A stretch of DNA of 23,179 bases from SFJ001 sp045118955 (GTDB lineage: Bacteria > Bacillota > Clostridia > Oscillospirales > Ruminococcaceae), in contig JBGVKB010000068.1 of assembly GCA_045118955.1 (NCBI GenBank), positions 1 through 23,179 of the forward strand, in the 5' to 3' direction. Below are positions 14,408 through 22,612 of the stretch, piece by piece; position 1 is the first letter of the stretch, and each line of letters opens with the position of its first letter. The position numbers and the translations under genes were made by a program. The notes beneath the pieces are model-generated. The model worked only from the letters and a program-made list of their open reading frames with translations. It did not search any database and was not told where the DNA came from.

Positions 14408-15517
14408 TCAGCGGCGCTTGTTCAGCATATCGATGATCTGGGTGTAGTAGCTGTCATCGTCCTGTGCGACGGTCTCGACCACGGGGGCCGGGGCCTCGGC
14501 GGCCTGCGCGTTCAGCACGGGCTGGGGCACGGCGGGGGCGGCAGTCTCCTGCTTGTCGCCGTTCTTCTCGAAGCCGGTGGCCACCACGGTGATGAGCATC
14601 TCATCGGACATGGTCTCATCAAAGGCGGTACCCCAGATGATGTTCGCATCGGGATGGGCGGAGTCGGTGATCAGACCGGCGGCCTCCTCCACTTCCTCCA
14701 GACCGATGTCGGGGGAGGAGGTGATGTTGATGATGACGCCGCGGGCGCCGGCAATGCTGGTCTCCAGCAGCGGGCTGGAAACGGCAGCCTTGGCGGCGTT
14801 CTCGGCCTTGCCGCTGCCCTTGGCGCTGCCCACGCCCATGTGGGCGTAGCCGGCGTCCTTCATGATGCTGCGCACGTCGGCGAAGTCCAGATTGATGAAG
14901 GCGGGCACGTTGATCAGGGCGGAGATGCTCTCCACGCCCTGACGCAGCACGTTGTCGGCGGCGGCAAAGGCGTTGACCAGGGTGATCTTCTCCTGGCTGA
15001 TGAGCTTCAGGCGCTCGTTGGGGATGACGATCAGGCTGTCCACGTGCATCAGCAGGTTGGAGATGCCCTCCTCGGCCATCTTCATCTTACGCTTGCCCTC
15101 AAAGGCGAAGGGCTTGGTGACGATGCCCACGGTCAGGATGCCCAGCTCATGGGCGACCTCGGCCACCACAGGGGCAGCGCCGGTGCCGGTGCCGCCGCCC
15201 ATGCCGGCGGTGATAAAGACCATCTGAGCGCCCTTCAGCGCGCTGGCGATCTCGTCCTTGCTCTCCTCGGCGGCGCGCTTGCCCACGTCGGGGTCAGCAC
15301 CCGCGCCGCGGCCCTTGGTCAGCTTGGCGCCGAGCTGCACCTTCTGGGTGGCCTTGCTGACCAGCAGAGCCTGCAGGTCGGTGTTCATGACCACGAACTC
15401 CACGCCCTGCACGCCATCGGCCATCATGCGGTTGACGGCGTTGCCGCCGCCGCCGCCCACGCCGATCACCTTGATGTTGGTCACATTCGCCATTTCGGTA
15501 TCAAGCATAAAAGACAT
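14408..15517 (-). CDS. ftsZ: Cell division protein FtsZ
   Basis: A 369-residue tubulin-like GTPase that polymerises into the division ring. Seen: the N-terminal nucleotide-binding GVGGGGGNAVNRM (19-31), the tubulin signature GGGTGTG (107-113), and the T7 catalytic loop NLDFADVRS. After a variable Ala/Pro/Glu linker it ends IIDMLNKRR, a divergent version of the usual C-terminal peptide (I-P-x-F-L-R-x-R) that binds FtsA and other anchors. The start at 15517 follows AGGGGGAAG by a rather long 11 nt; ATG codons at 15508 and 15493 are in-frame alternatives. It has its own consensus promoter and a hairpin in its leader, and is followed by the DivIVA-like gene. ftsA is not adjacent. Confidence 0.98.
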   Translation of the reverse strand: MSFMLDTEMANVTNIKVIGVGGGGGNAVNRMMADGVQGVEFVVMNTDLQALLVSKATQKVQLGAKLTKGRGAGADPDVGKRAAEESKDEIASALKGAQMVFITAGMGGGTGTGAAPVVAEVAHELGILTVGIVTKPFAFEGKRKMKMAEEGISNLLMHVDSLIVIPNERLKLISQEKITLVNAFAAADNVLRQGVESISALINVPAFINLDFADVRSIMKDAGYAHMGVGSAKGSGKAENAAKAAVSSPLLETSIAGARGVIINITSSPDIGLEEVEEAAGLITDSAHPDANIIWGTAFDETMSDEMLITVVATGFEKNGDKQETAAPAVPQPVLNAQAAEAPAPVVETVAQDDDSYYTQIIDMLNKRR

Positions 15518-15567
15518 ACTTCAAACTTCCCCCTGTTTCTGCGGTTTCTCTGTATACACAACGGTGA

Positions 15568-15602
15568 AAAGGGCCGCCCGTCGACAGTTCGGACTGCCCT
15601 TT
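15568..15602 (-). promoter_or_regulatory. Hairpin in the ftsZ leader
   Basis: AAAGGGC and GCCCTTT (plus 15568-15574 and 15596-15602) form a 7-bp stem that also contains the smaller repeat CAGT/ACTG. On the minus strand it is followed by TTTTC-like sequence. It lies between the ftsZ promoter and its start codon, so it could be an attenuator, a 5' stabilising element, or a terminator for murA read-through. Confidence 0.45.
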
Positions 15603-15619
15603 GGAATATCTTCCTATTC

Positions 15620-15648
15620 TTTATAAGAGTAACAGATTTCCCTGTCAA
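15620..15648 (-). promoter_or_regulatory. ftsZ promoter
   Basis: On the minus strand a perfect TTGACA (plus 15643-15648), 17 bp, then TATAAA (plus 15620-15625). The -35 lies 9 nt downstream of the murA stop. The predicted leader is just under 100 nt. Confidence 0.85.
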
Positions 15649-15657
15649 ATTCAAGGT

Positions 15658-16992
15658 CTAAAGCGGGATATCCGCACAGGAAACGAAAAAATTCTCCCTG
15701 GCATTCCCATCGTATGTGCGTACACTTTCCTCGTCCTGCCAGCGGGCGTCCGCCCCGAGCCGGCGCAAAAGAGCCGCAAGATCGCCGTATCCCCGGCGGA
15801 TGTGGGCCGTTCCGCCGATGAGGCTCACCCCCTCGGCCTGAAGCGCCGCCACCGCCAGCGCCGCCCCTCCCCGCAGGTCGGGCGCGGTCAGGCAGGCCCC
15901 CTTCAGCGGGCCGAAGGGTCGGATGTCCAGCCGCCGCCCCGCCGCCTGCACCCCCGCGCCCAGTGCCCCGAAGCCCGCCGCGCAGCTGAACCGGCTGGCG
16001 AACACCGTGTCCTCAAAGTGGCTGTTGCCCTTTGCCCGCAGGAAAGCCGCCGCCAAAATGGGCGCCGCGTCGGTGGGGAAGGCCGGGTACTCCCCCGCCC
16101 GCACCAGCCCCGCGCCCTCCAGCCGGGGCGGTGCCTCCAGCATCAATGCCGCCGGGCCAAGCCGCTCGACCCGGCAGCCCGCCCGGGTCAGGACCGCCGC
16201 CACCGCCTCCAGATGGGCGGGCACACAGCGGCGCAGGGTCACCCGCCCGCCGGTGGCCGCGGCCGCCGCCAGCACCGTGGCCCCCACGATCCGGTCGGCC
16301 ACCGGGCGGTACACCGCGCCGCTGAGCCGCTCGCGCCCCTGCACCCAGATGGTGCCGGTGCCCGCGCCGCAGATGTGCGCCCCGCAGGCCATCAGGAAGC
16401 GGGCCAGATCCACCACCTCCGGCTCCTTCGCCGCGCCGCGCAGCACCGTGATGCCCCGCGCCCGCACCGCCGCCATCAGCAGGGTCTCGGTGGCGCCCAC
16501 GCTGGGCAGGCGCAGGGTGTAGTCCACCCCGTGCAGCCCGTCCGGGGCGGTCAGGGTCAGCCGCTCGCCCCGCCAGCCACCCTCCGCCCCCATTTTTGCA
16601 AGGCCATCCAGATGGATGTCGATGGGGCGCGGCCCCAGCGGGCAGCCCCCGGGCAGGGTCATGGACACCCGCCCGCACCGGTGCAGCATGGGGGCCAGAT
16701 AAAACACCGAGCTGCGCATAGCCCCCACCGGGCCGTCCGGCAGATCCCCCGGCGCGGGCTGCCCCGGGCTGAGGGCAAGATCCTCCCCCTCCCGCCGGGC
16801 CTTCATCCCCGCCGCCCGCAGCAGCGCAAGGCTGCTGTCCACATCGGTCAGACGGGGAGCCTGCCGCACCCGCACCGGCCCGGCGCACAGCAGACTCGCC
16901 GCCAAAATGGGCAGCAGACTGTTTTTTGCCGCCGGGATCCACACCTCCCCTTCCAGTCGTTTTCCTCCCGCGATCCGCAGCACCTCGCCCAC
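15658..16992 (-). CDS. murA: UDP-N-acetylglucosamine 1-carboxyvinyltransferase
   Basis: A 444-residue cytoplasmic enzyme that transfers enolpyruvate from PEP to UDP-GlcNAc, the first committed step of peptidoglycan synthesis. Seen: K23-N24 in PAAKNSLLPI, R93 in AMRSSVF, and the catalytic loop PGGCPLGPRP with C117, equivalent to the E. coli Cys115 that is the target of fosfomycin. A GTG start at 16992 is chosen: GGGGAGG lies 6 nt upstream and the conserved N-terminus begins there; the longer open frame to 17697 overlaps ftsW and is spurious. It lies 140 nt after ftsW on the same strand. The family often occurs as two paralogues in Firmicutes; which one this is cannot be told. Confidence 0.95.
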   Translation of the reverse strand: MGEVLRIAGGKRLEGEVWIPAAKNSLLPILAASLLCAGPVRVRQAPRLTDVDSSLALLRAAGMKARREGEDLALSPGQPAPGDLPDGPVGAMRSSVFYLAPMLHRCGRVSMTLPGGCPLGPRPIDIHLDGLAKMGAEGGWRGERLTLTAPDGLHGVDYTLRLPSVGATETLLMAAVRARGITVLRGAAKEPEVVDLARFLMACGAHICGAGTGTIWVQGRERLSGAVYRPVADRIVGATVLAAAAATGGRVTLRRCVPAHLEAVAAVLTRAGCRVERLGPAALMLEAPPRLEGAGLVRAGEYPAFPTDAAPILAAAFLRAKGNSHFEDTVFASRFSCAAGFGALGAGVQAAGRRLDIRPFGPLKGACLTAPDLRGGAALAVAALQAEGVSLIGGTAHIRRGYGDLAALLRRLGADARWQDEESVRTYDGNARENFFVSCADIPL

Positions 16993-17073
16993 ATCGCTCC
17001 TCCCCTTTCTGTGCAGATTCTGCCTCAATCTATGCCCGGTGCGGGGAGCGCGTGAGCAAAAGGCGCACAAACA

Positions 17074-17109
17074 GGGCCGCGAGCGGGTGATGGTCCCGCG
17101 CCGCGGCCC
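17074..17109 (-). terminator. Hairpin between ftsW and murA
   Basis: GGGCCGC and GCGGCCC (plus 17074-17080 and 17103-17109), with inner GCGGG/CCCGC-type pairing, lie 23 nt after the ftsW stop. The minus-strand tail (CTGTTTGTGCGCCTTTT) is only moderately T-rich, so this is at best a partial terminator or an mRNA processing structure. Confidence 0.4.
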
Positions 17110-17132
17110 GTCTGATTTTTCAAAAAACGCCC

Positions 17133-18293
17133 TCAGTAGCGGCTCTGGCTGCCCTGCCGGGACACCGACAGCACCACCCCCATTTCGCCCAGCAGCATCA
17201 TCAGGCTGGTGCCTCCGGAGGAGAAAAACGGCAGACTGATGCCGGTGTTTGGGATGGTGTTGGTGACCACCGCGATGTTCAGCACCGCCTGCAGGCACAC
17301 CTGCACCACAAACCCCACCACCAGCAGCGCCCCGAATTTGTCCGGGGCGCGCACCGCGATGACCATCCCCCGCCACAGCAGCAGAAAGAACAGAAGCAGC
17401 ACCAGCAGCGCCCCCACAAAGCCCAGCTCCTCGCACAGGATGGAGAAGATGAAATCGTTCTGCGGCTCGGGCACATAGAGGTGCTTTTGGCGGCTGTTGC
17501 CCAGCCCCAGCCCGGTGACTCCGCCGCTGCCGATGGCGTACAGGCTTTGAATGGTCTGGTGCCCATCCCCCAAGGGGTCGGCGAAGGGATCCAGCCAGCT
17601 TGCCAGCCGGTCGGTGGCGTAGGGCACCAGATCCGGCAGCAGAATGAGCGCCAGCGACAGGGCGGTCAGCCCGCCCGCACCGGCCAGCGCGAACCACCGC
17701 AGCCCGGTGCCGCCCACAAACATCAGCACCGCCCCGATGGCGAGGATCAGCAGGGTGCCCGAGAGGTGCGGCTCCAGCAGCATCAGCACCGCCACCACCC
17801 CCAGGATGACGGCGAAGGGCAGCACCCCCACCGCAAAGCCGGCCATGCGGGTCTGGTTCAGGGCAATGATGTGGCTGAACACCAGCACCACCGAAAATTT
17901 GGCGATCTCACTGGGCTGGAGCGTCCCCAGCCCCGGCAGCACGATCCATCGCTTGCAGCCGTTGTACTCGGGCATGAACAGCACCACCACCAGCAGCACC
18001 AGCGACAGCCCCAGCATGGGCCAGGCCAGCTTATGGTAGATGTGGTAGTCCACCCGGCTGGCGGCATACATGGCCGCCAGCCCCACCGCCGCGAACAAAA
18101 GCTGCGGGCGCAGATAGGCGTAGGCGTCCCCCCGGCGGTACAGCCCCACCGCCCAGCTTGCGCTGCCCAGCATCACAAGGCCAAAGGCCACCAGCGTCAG
18201 GATCAGCACCAAAAAGGGCAGGTCAAGCCCCGGCTGGGCGGCCAGCCGTCGGCGCAGCGCCCCGCCGGGCTTCTCCTGCTTCAAACGCTCCAT
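17133..18293 (-). CDS. ftsW: SEDS peptidoglycan glycosyltransferase FtsW
   Basis: A 386-residue polytopic membrane protein with about ten hydrophobic segments. SEDS proteins polymerise lipid II into glycan strands together with a class B PBP. Seen: RWIVLPGLGTLQPSEIAKF (about 114-132), the large periplasmic loop with PEPQNDFIFSILCEELG, and the late motif PNTGISLPFFSSGGTSL. The start has GGGGAGGG upstream of the ATG. It lies 48 nt downstream of the PBP gene on the same strand, so the two partners of the septal synthase are adjacent. FtsW is preferred to RodA because of its place beside a PBP, murA and ftsZ; the motif alone does not separate them fully. Confidence 0.93.
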   Translation of the reverse strand: MERLKQEKPGGALRRRLAAQPGLDLPFLVLILTLVAFGLVMLGSASWAVGLYRRGDAYAYLRPQLLFAAVGLAAMYAASRVDYHIYHKLAWPMLGLSLVLLVVVLFMPEYNGCKRWIVLPGLGTLQPSEIAKFSVVLVFSHIIALNQTRMAGFAVGVLPFAVILGVVAVLMLLEPHLSGTLLILAIGAVLMFVGGTGLRWFALAGAGGLTALSLALILLPDLVPYATDRLASWLDPFADPLGDGHQTIQSLYAIGSGGVTGLGLGNSRQKHLYVPEPQNDFIFSILCEELGFVGALLVLLLFFLLLWRGMVIAVRAPDKFGALLVVGFVVQVCLQAVLNIAVVTNTIPNTGISLPFFSSGGTSLMMLLGEMGVVLSVSRQGSQSRY

Positions 18294-18341
18294 CGCGCAT
18301 CCCTCCCCGTTTTTTATGAGATTGGGCCGGGGGCGGGCGGG

Positions 18342-20579
18342 TTAATCCTCCGGGACGGTCGGGTCGTAAAAATCCACCCGCACCACCTCGCCCATGGCAA
18401 GGCTCTCCCCCGCCGGGCTGGACTGGCGCACCGCCACCGCCCCGTCCCGCCCCGCCGCGCCGCCCATTTGGAGATTCAGCCCCGCGGCGGTCAGGGCGGC
18501 AAAGGCCTGCTCCGGGGTCTGACCGGTCACAGCGGGCACGGTCACGGTGCGCAGAGCCAGACCCTCCTCGGTGTAGAGCAGCACCGTGCTGCCCCTGGGC
18601 AGACTGCGCCCGCCCTCCGGGTATTGCTCCACCACCCGGTCGCCGCCGCCCACCGTCTTGGCGGCAAACCCGGCCTCGGTGAGGGTCTGCCGGGCGGACT
18701 TCACGGTCCTGCCGGTCAGGTCAGGCAGCTCCGCCTGCATCCGCTGCTGCTCGGTGGCGGTGTATTGACGGGGCACACCCAGATAGTCCAGCGTGTCCTC
18801 CAGCACCCCCGCCACCACCGGCGCGCTCAGGGTGCCGCCCGCCGTGGTGAAGGTATGCGGCTCATCCAGACAGATCAGCACCGCCACCTGCGGGTCGTCG
18901 ATGGGTGCCACCCCCACAAAGCTGGCGATGCGGGCCTTGTCGTCCTCCGAGTCCAGCTTCTGGCTGGTGCCGGACTTGCCGCCCACCCGCAGCCCCGCCA
19001 CATAGGCATTGCGGCCGCCGCCCTTCAGCACCACCTGCTCCATCATGCCGCGCATGGCGGCGCTGGTCTGCTCGGTGATGACCTGCCGCACCACCGTGGG
19101 CTGCGTCTGCTGCAGCACGCTGCCGTCCGCAGCGGTCACCGTCTGCACCACATAGGGCTGCATCCGGCGGCCGCCGTTCACCACCGCCGCCACCGCCGTG
19201 ATCATCTGGATGGGGGTGATCTTGCTGGACTGCCCGAAGGAGCAGCTCGCCAGCTCCACCGGCCCCATCCGCTCGGCGGTGTAGTACTCGCTCTTTTTCG
19301 GCTCGGCGGGCAGGTCGATGCCGGTGGCCCCGCACAGCCCAAAGGCCTCAAAGTAGTCGTAAAAGGCCTGCTTGCCCAGCCGCGCCCCCACCTGTATGAA
19401 CGCCTGGTTGCAGGAGTTCATCAGCGCGTGGGTCAGGTCCTGCGCGCCGTGGCGCTTGTGGTTGGCGCAGTGAAAGCGAATGCCCGACACGTTGTAGGAC
19501 TCCCCACAGGTAAAGTAGCTGCCCACCTCCACCGCGCCCGCGTCCAGCGCCGCCGCCGCGGTGATGAGCTTGAACACACTGCCCGGCTCATACAGGTCGC
19601 TGACCGCCTTGTTCCGCCACTGGGTCTGCTGCGCCTGCTGCAGCGCCGCGCTGCGTGCCTCCCCGGTCAGGGCGTCCACCGCGGCGCGGGCGGTCTCATC
19701 CGCCAGCACCCGGGGCTGGTTGGGGTCGTAGTCGGGCTTTGTGCTCATGGCGAGGATGGCCCCCGTGTTCACGTCCATCACGATGCCCACCCCGCGGGCG
19801 GCCACGTTGTGTTCCTTCACCGCGTAGGACAGATGATTTTCGAGATAATGCTGGATGTTCGCGTCGATGGTGAGGGTGAGCCGCGCCCCCTGCACCGGGG
19901 CCACATAGGTGTCGTATTGGTCAGGAGTGACGTAGCCCCACGCATTTCGGCTGGTGAGCACCTGGCCGTTCTGCCCGGTGAGCCGGTCGTTGTACTTCAG
20001 TTCCAGCCCGGCCATGCCCTCGCCGTCCACGTTGGTGAAGCCCAGAATGCTCCCCGCAAAATCCCCCTGCGGGTACACCCGGCGCACGTCCTCGTTCAGA
20101 TAGATGCCCTCCCAGCCCTGTTCGGCGCAGGCGTCCCGCACCGCGTCCGCCATCTCCCGGCTCACCCGGCGGCGCAGCAGGGCATCGTTGCTGGTGCGCC
20201 GGCTCAGCTTCTCCCGCACCTCGGCCGCGTCCAGCTCCAAAAGCTCCGCCAGCTTGGCGCTCGCCGCCTCGATGTGCTCCTCGGCCATCTCCCGTGGGCT
20301 GGCGCGCACCGTCCAGCAGGTCTCCGAGGCGGCGAGCGGGGTGCCGTTCCGGTCGAGGATGTCCCCCCGCGGGGCGGGCACGGCGGTCTTGCGGAGCTGC
20401 TGCCCCACAGCCCGCTGGGCGTAAAAATCGTGCTGCACCACCTGCAGCCAGTACAGCCGCCCCGCCAGCACGCCAAAGCACACCAGCGCCATCGCCCCGC
20501 CCAGCAGCCGGGTGCGCAGCCGCATCCCCTGGGTCTGCGCCGCCTGCTCGGCCCGGCGCACCGTCACACGCTGTTTCAT
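18342..20579 (-). CDS. Class B penicillin-binding protein with two PASTA domains (FtsI/SpoVD type)
   Basis: A 745-residue membrane-anchored transpeptidase that crosslinks peptidoglycan and is a beta-lactam target. Order: short basic cytoplasmic start, one membrane segment (about 25-40), dimerisation domain beginning APRGDILDRNGTPLA, transpeptidase domain with S334-V-F-K337 (catalytic serine), S389-C-N391 and K535-S-G-T, then two PASTA repeats (about 615-675 and 680-740). The PASTA tail is typical of Firmicute PBP2x/PbpB and of sporulation SpoVD. The neighbouring ftsW, murA and ftsZ favour the division role. The start at 20579 is chosen over 20624 because GGGGGAGGGG lies just before it and the longer start lies inside the terminator. 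A strong terminator stands only 28 nt upstream and no promoter is visible. Confidence 0.94.
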   Translation of the reverse strand: MKQRVTVRRAEQAAQTQGMRLRTRLLGGAMALVCFGVLAGRLYWLQVVQHDFYAQRAVGQQLRKTAVPAPRGDILDRNGTPLAASETCWTVRASPREMAEEHIEAASAKLAELLELDAAEVREKLSRRTSNDALLRRRVSREMADAVRDACAEQGWEGIYLNEDVRRVYPQGDFAGSILGFTNVDGEGMAGLELKYNDRLTGQNGQVLTSRNAWGYVTPDQYDTYVAPVQGARLTLTIDANIQHYLENHLSYAVKEHNVAARGVGIVMDVNTGAILAMSTKPDYDPNQPRVLADETARAAVDALTGEARSAALQQAQQTQWRNKAVSDLYEPGSVFKLITAAAALDAGAVEVGSYFTCGESYNVSGIRFHCANHKRHGAQDLTHALMNSCNQAFIQVGARLGKQAFYDYFEAFGLCGATGIDLPAEPKKSEYYTAERMGPVELASCSFGQSSKITPIQMITAVAAVVNGGRRMQPYVVQTVTAADGSVLQQTQPTVVRQVITEQTSAAMRGMMEQVVLKGGGRNAYVAGLRVGGKSGTSQKLDSEDDKARIASFVGVAPIDDPQVAVLICLDEPHTFTTAGGTLSAPVVAGVLEDTLDYLGVPRQYTATEQQRMQAELPDLTGRTVKSARQTLTEAGFAAKTVGGGDRVVEQYPEGGRSLPRGSTVLLYTEEGLALRTVTVPAVTGQTPEQAFAALTAAGLNLQMGGAAGRDGAVAVRQSSPAGESLAMGEVVRVDFYDPTVPED

Positions 20580-20606
20580 TCCGCACCCCTCCCCCGCCGG
20601 GGGCGC

Positions 20607-20653
20607 AAAAAACCGCCGCCCCACGGCTTACACAAAAGCCTATGAGGCGGCGG
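20607..20653 (-). terminator. Strong terminator before the PBP gene
   Basis: On the minus strand CCGCCGCC plus four weaker pairs (plus 20642-20653) pairs with GGCGGCGG-type sequence (plus 20613-20624), with an inner GGCTT/AAGCC stem, followed by six Ts (plus 20607-20612). It lies 34 nt after the 5'-nucleotidase stop and 28 nt before the PBP start. Confidence 0.88.
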
Positions 20654-20686
20654 CGTGCCGCTATTCAAAAATTTCTGTGAAACCGC

Positions 20687-22153
20687 TTATGGTTCCACGC
20701 TCAGCCGGTCGGCAGCGGGCGCGGCAAAGCGGGGTCTGGCGGCAAGCCGCTCCTCCAGCACGTCCACGCAGGAGGTGCTCACCAGCCGCGGCTCGCCCTG
20801 CCCGGTGGGCAGCTCCATGCCGAACGCTTTGGTAAAGTTGTCCAGATGATACTGCTGCAGCCCCACGCACAGGCAGGCGTCCTCCCGCAGGGGCGCGCCC
20901 TGCCAATCCAGCCGGGTAAAGCACCCGCGGCTGCGGCTCCACACCGCCCGCAGCCCCTCGCTGAGCTGATAAAACTCGGTGTGGGCGCCCACGGCGAAGG
21001 CCTCCTCCCGCAGCATATAGGCCAGCATGGCCCGGAGCTGCGCCCCGGTCACCCGCACCCGGGTCACCGTCTCGTCAAAGGGCACGGCGGCCTTCAGGTC
21101 GGCGAGGGTCACGATCGGCCCCAGCGCCTGCACCCGCACACTGCCCGAGGCCAGCAGCATCACGTCCAGCCCCAGCGCCCCGGCCAGCAGGTCGGCAAAC
21201 AGCCCGCCCAGCTCGGTCTGGCGGTTGCGGGCGGGGTGGGTCAGGGCGCGGTCAAAGCGGGTCAGCACCTGCCCGTATTTCGCGTCCGTGTGCGATTTAT
21301 AGTGGAGGATCAGCTCCTCCAGCGCCGGGTCGCGGGGGCAGTGGCCGCTGTCGATGGGCACACACTGCCAGCTCCAGTCCGCCACCGAATTGGTCTTTAC
21401 GTCCACCGTCAGGTCAAAGCGGCCGATCTGGTCGGTGCCGCAGCCCGCCTGCACAATGAGGATGCCATTCACCTCGGCGGGGGCGTCCGGCAGGGTGTGG
21501 GAGTGCCCGCCGATGATCACGTCTACCCCCCACGCCGGGTCGAGCCGGGCGGCAAGGCGCTTGTCCTCCTCAAAGCCGATGTGGGTGAGCAGCACGGTCA
21601 GGTCGATGCCCCGGCCCCGGTACAGGTTGCAGATGCGCCCCACCTCGTCGGCGGGGTCGTGAAGATCCACCAGCTCGCCGATGTGCTCCTCCTGCCGGGC
21701 CTTGGCCAGCGTCTCGGCGGTGACCGCCCCGATGAACAGCACCCGCATCCCGCCCACCTCCAGCACCTTGTGGCTGTTGAACAGGCGGGTGCCGGTGGGC
21801 TTGGCGTAGAGATTGGCGTTCACGATGGGGAACTTGGCGCACTTTTCCAGAAACAGCAGGTGCCCCACCCCGTAATCCACCTCGTGGTTGCCGATGGTGG
21901 CCACGTCCGGGGCCAGCAGGTTCATGATGCCGATGGTGGACAGCCCCCGGTACTCCCGGTCGATGATGGAGCCTTGCAGCATATCCCCGGCGATGGCGTA
22001 CAGCACGTTCGGCTCGGTGTCCCGCACCCGGCTCACATAGCCGGACAGCATGGACACGCCGCCCAGCAGCCGATCGTCCAGCTCCTCGGCGAGGAAATCC
22101 CCGTGCAGGTCGTTGGAGTGCAGCAGGGTCAGGGTACGCAGACGTTGGTTCAT
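20687..22153 (-). CDS. 5'-nucleotidase / UshA-like metallophosphohydrolase, cytoplasmic
   Basis: A 488-residue two-domain enzyme that removes phosphate from nucleotides or related esters using two metal ions. N-terminal metallophosphatase motifs in order: D15-L-H17 (SNDLHGDF), GDMLQGS, GNHEVDYG, and GGHSH. The C-terminal half carries the 5'-nucleotidase substrate-binding domain (LGGLFADLLAGAL; ASGSVRV). Unlike most UshA relatives it has no signal peptide: the first metal ligand comes only 15 residues after the start, so it should act in the cytoplasm like B. subtilis YunD. Start at 22153: GGAGG lies 7 nt upstream, and the longer open frame to 22252 is not supported. It has its own promoter and a strong terminator, so it is probably monocistronic. 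The substrate is unknown. Confidence 0.9.
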   Translation of the reverse strand: MNQRLRTLTLLHSNDLHGDFLAEELDDRLLGGVSMLSGYVSRVRDTEPNVLYAIAGDMLQGSIIDREYRGLSTIGIMNLLAPDVATIGNHEVDYGVGHLLFLEKCAKFPIVNANLYAKPTGTRLFNSHKVLEVGGMRVLFIGAVTAETLAKARQEEHIGELVDLHDPADEVGRICNLYRGRGIDLTVLLTHIGFEEDKRLAARLDPAWGVDVIIGGHSHTLPDAPAEVNGILIVQAGCGTDQIGRFDLTVDVKTNSVADWSWQCVPIDSGHCPRDPALEELILHYKSHTDAKYGQVLTRFDRALTHPARNRQTELGGLFADLLAGALGLDVMLLASGSVRVQALGPIVTLADLKAAVPFDETVTRVRVTGAQLRAMLAYMLREEAFAVGAHTEFYQLSEGLRAVWSRSRGCFTRLDWQGAPLREDACLCVGLQQYHLDNFTKAFGMELPTGQGEPRLVSTSCVDVLEERLAARPRFAAPAADRLSVEP

Positions 22154-22251
22154 GGGGTCACCTCCCGGGGGTCTTGCTTGTGTGTGATGCAGCTCGGCGG
22201 CCTTGCGGGGCAGCAGGCTGAGGCGGCTGCCCTGCAATGTCCTTTGATACA

Positions 22252-22281
22252 ATTAAACACGCAAACGGCCGGTTTCGTCAA
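22252..22281 (-). promoter_or_regulatory. Promoter of the 5'-nucleotidase gene
   Basis: On the minus strand TTGACG (plus 22276-22281), 18 bp, then TTTAAT (plus 22252-22257). It lies in the spacer after the dapF remnant. The predicted leader is about 90 nt. Confidence 0.6.
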
Positions 22282-22322
22282 GGGCTGAGCCGCTTCCTTT
22301 TACCTTTTGTGTTGATAGAAGA

Positions 22323-22602
22323 TTAATGATGATGCATCGATTTACCCCATTGGGGAACGCAATATTTTTCTCCATTATACATTCGGATGCCGTTTCCGCA
22401 CATTTTGCTTCGCTGCCATCGGCATTGAATATCCGTATCTTGAAGTCTGCGATGTCAGAGTGAGATATCCAGATCATGCCATCCGCACCGGCACCGAAGT
22501 GCCGAACCGACAGCTTGATGGACAGTGCCGATGCGTTTGGGGAACCTCTCCGAAAACATACAAATAGTCATTTTCCAGGCCGTGCATTTTTGTAAAGCGC
22601 AT
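22323..22602 (-). pseudogene. dapF: Truncated, frame-broken dapF (diaminopimelate epimerase) remnant
   Basis: The first part of a diaminopimelate epimerase gene, which makes meso-DAP for lysine and peptidoglycan. The ATG at 22602 has AGGAG 7 nt upstream and starts MRFTKMHGLENDYLYVFGE, the DapF N-terminus (a normal gene has GLGNDY). The frame is lost in a run of three As (plus TTT 22536-22538) and resumes as ALSIKLSVRHFGAGADGM and FKIRIFNADGSEA. It is lost again in a run of four As (plus 22403-22406) and resumes as MCGNGIR, which holds the active-site cysteine. After that it runs into unrelated sequence and a TAA at 22323, about 93 codons in all against roughly 280 for a full enzyme. The two indels could be sequencing errors; the truncation cannot. 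It follows the carB stop by 10 nt. Confidence 0.8.
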
Positions 22603-22612
22603 AACCGTACTC

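Noticed and set aside
16993..17697. An N-terminal extension of murA through ftsW
   Set aside because: The added 235 residues are Gly/Arg/Ala-rich junk overlapping ftsW in another frame. The GTG at 16992 has a fitting ribosome binding site and starts the conserved MurA N-terminus.
17481..20645. A 1054-codon plus-strand open frame opposite ftsW and the PBP gene
   Set aside because: It is antisense to two genes with complete motifs and has a His/Gln/Arg/Pro-rich composition with no domain. It is a shadow of GC-biased codons.
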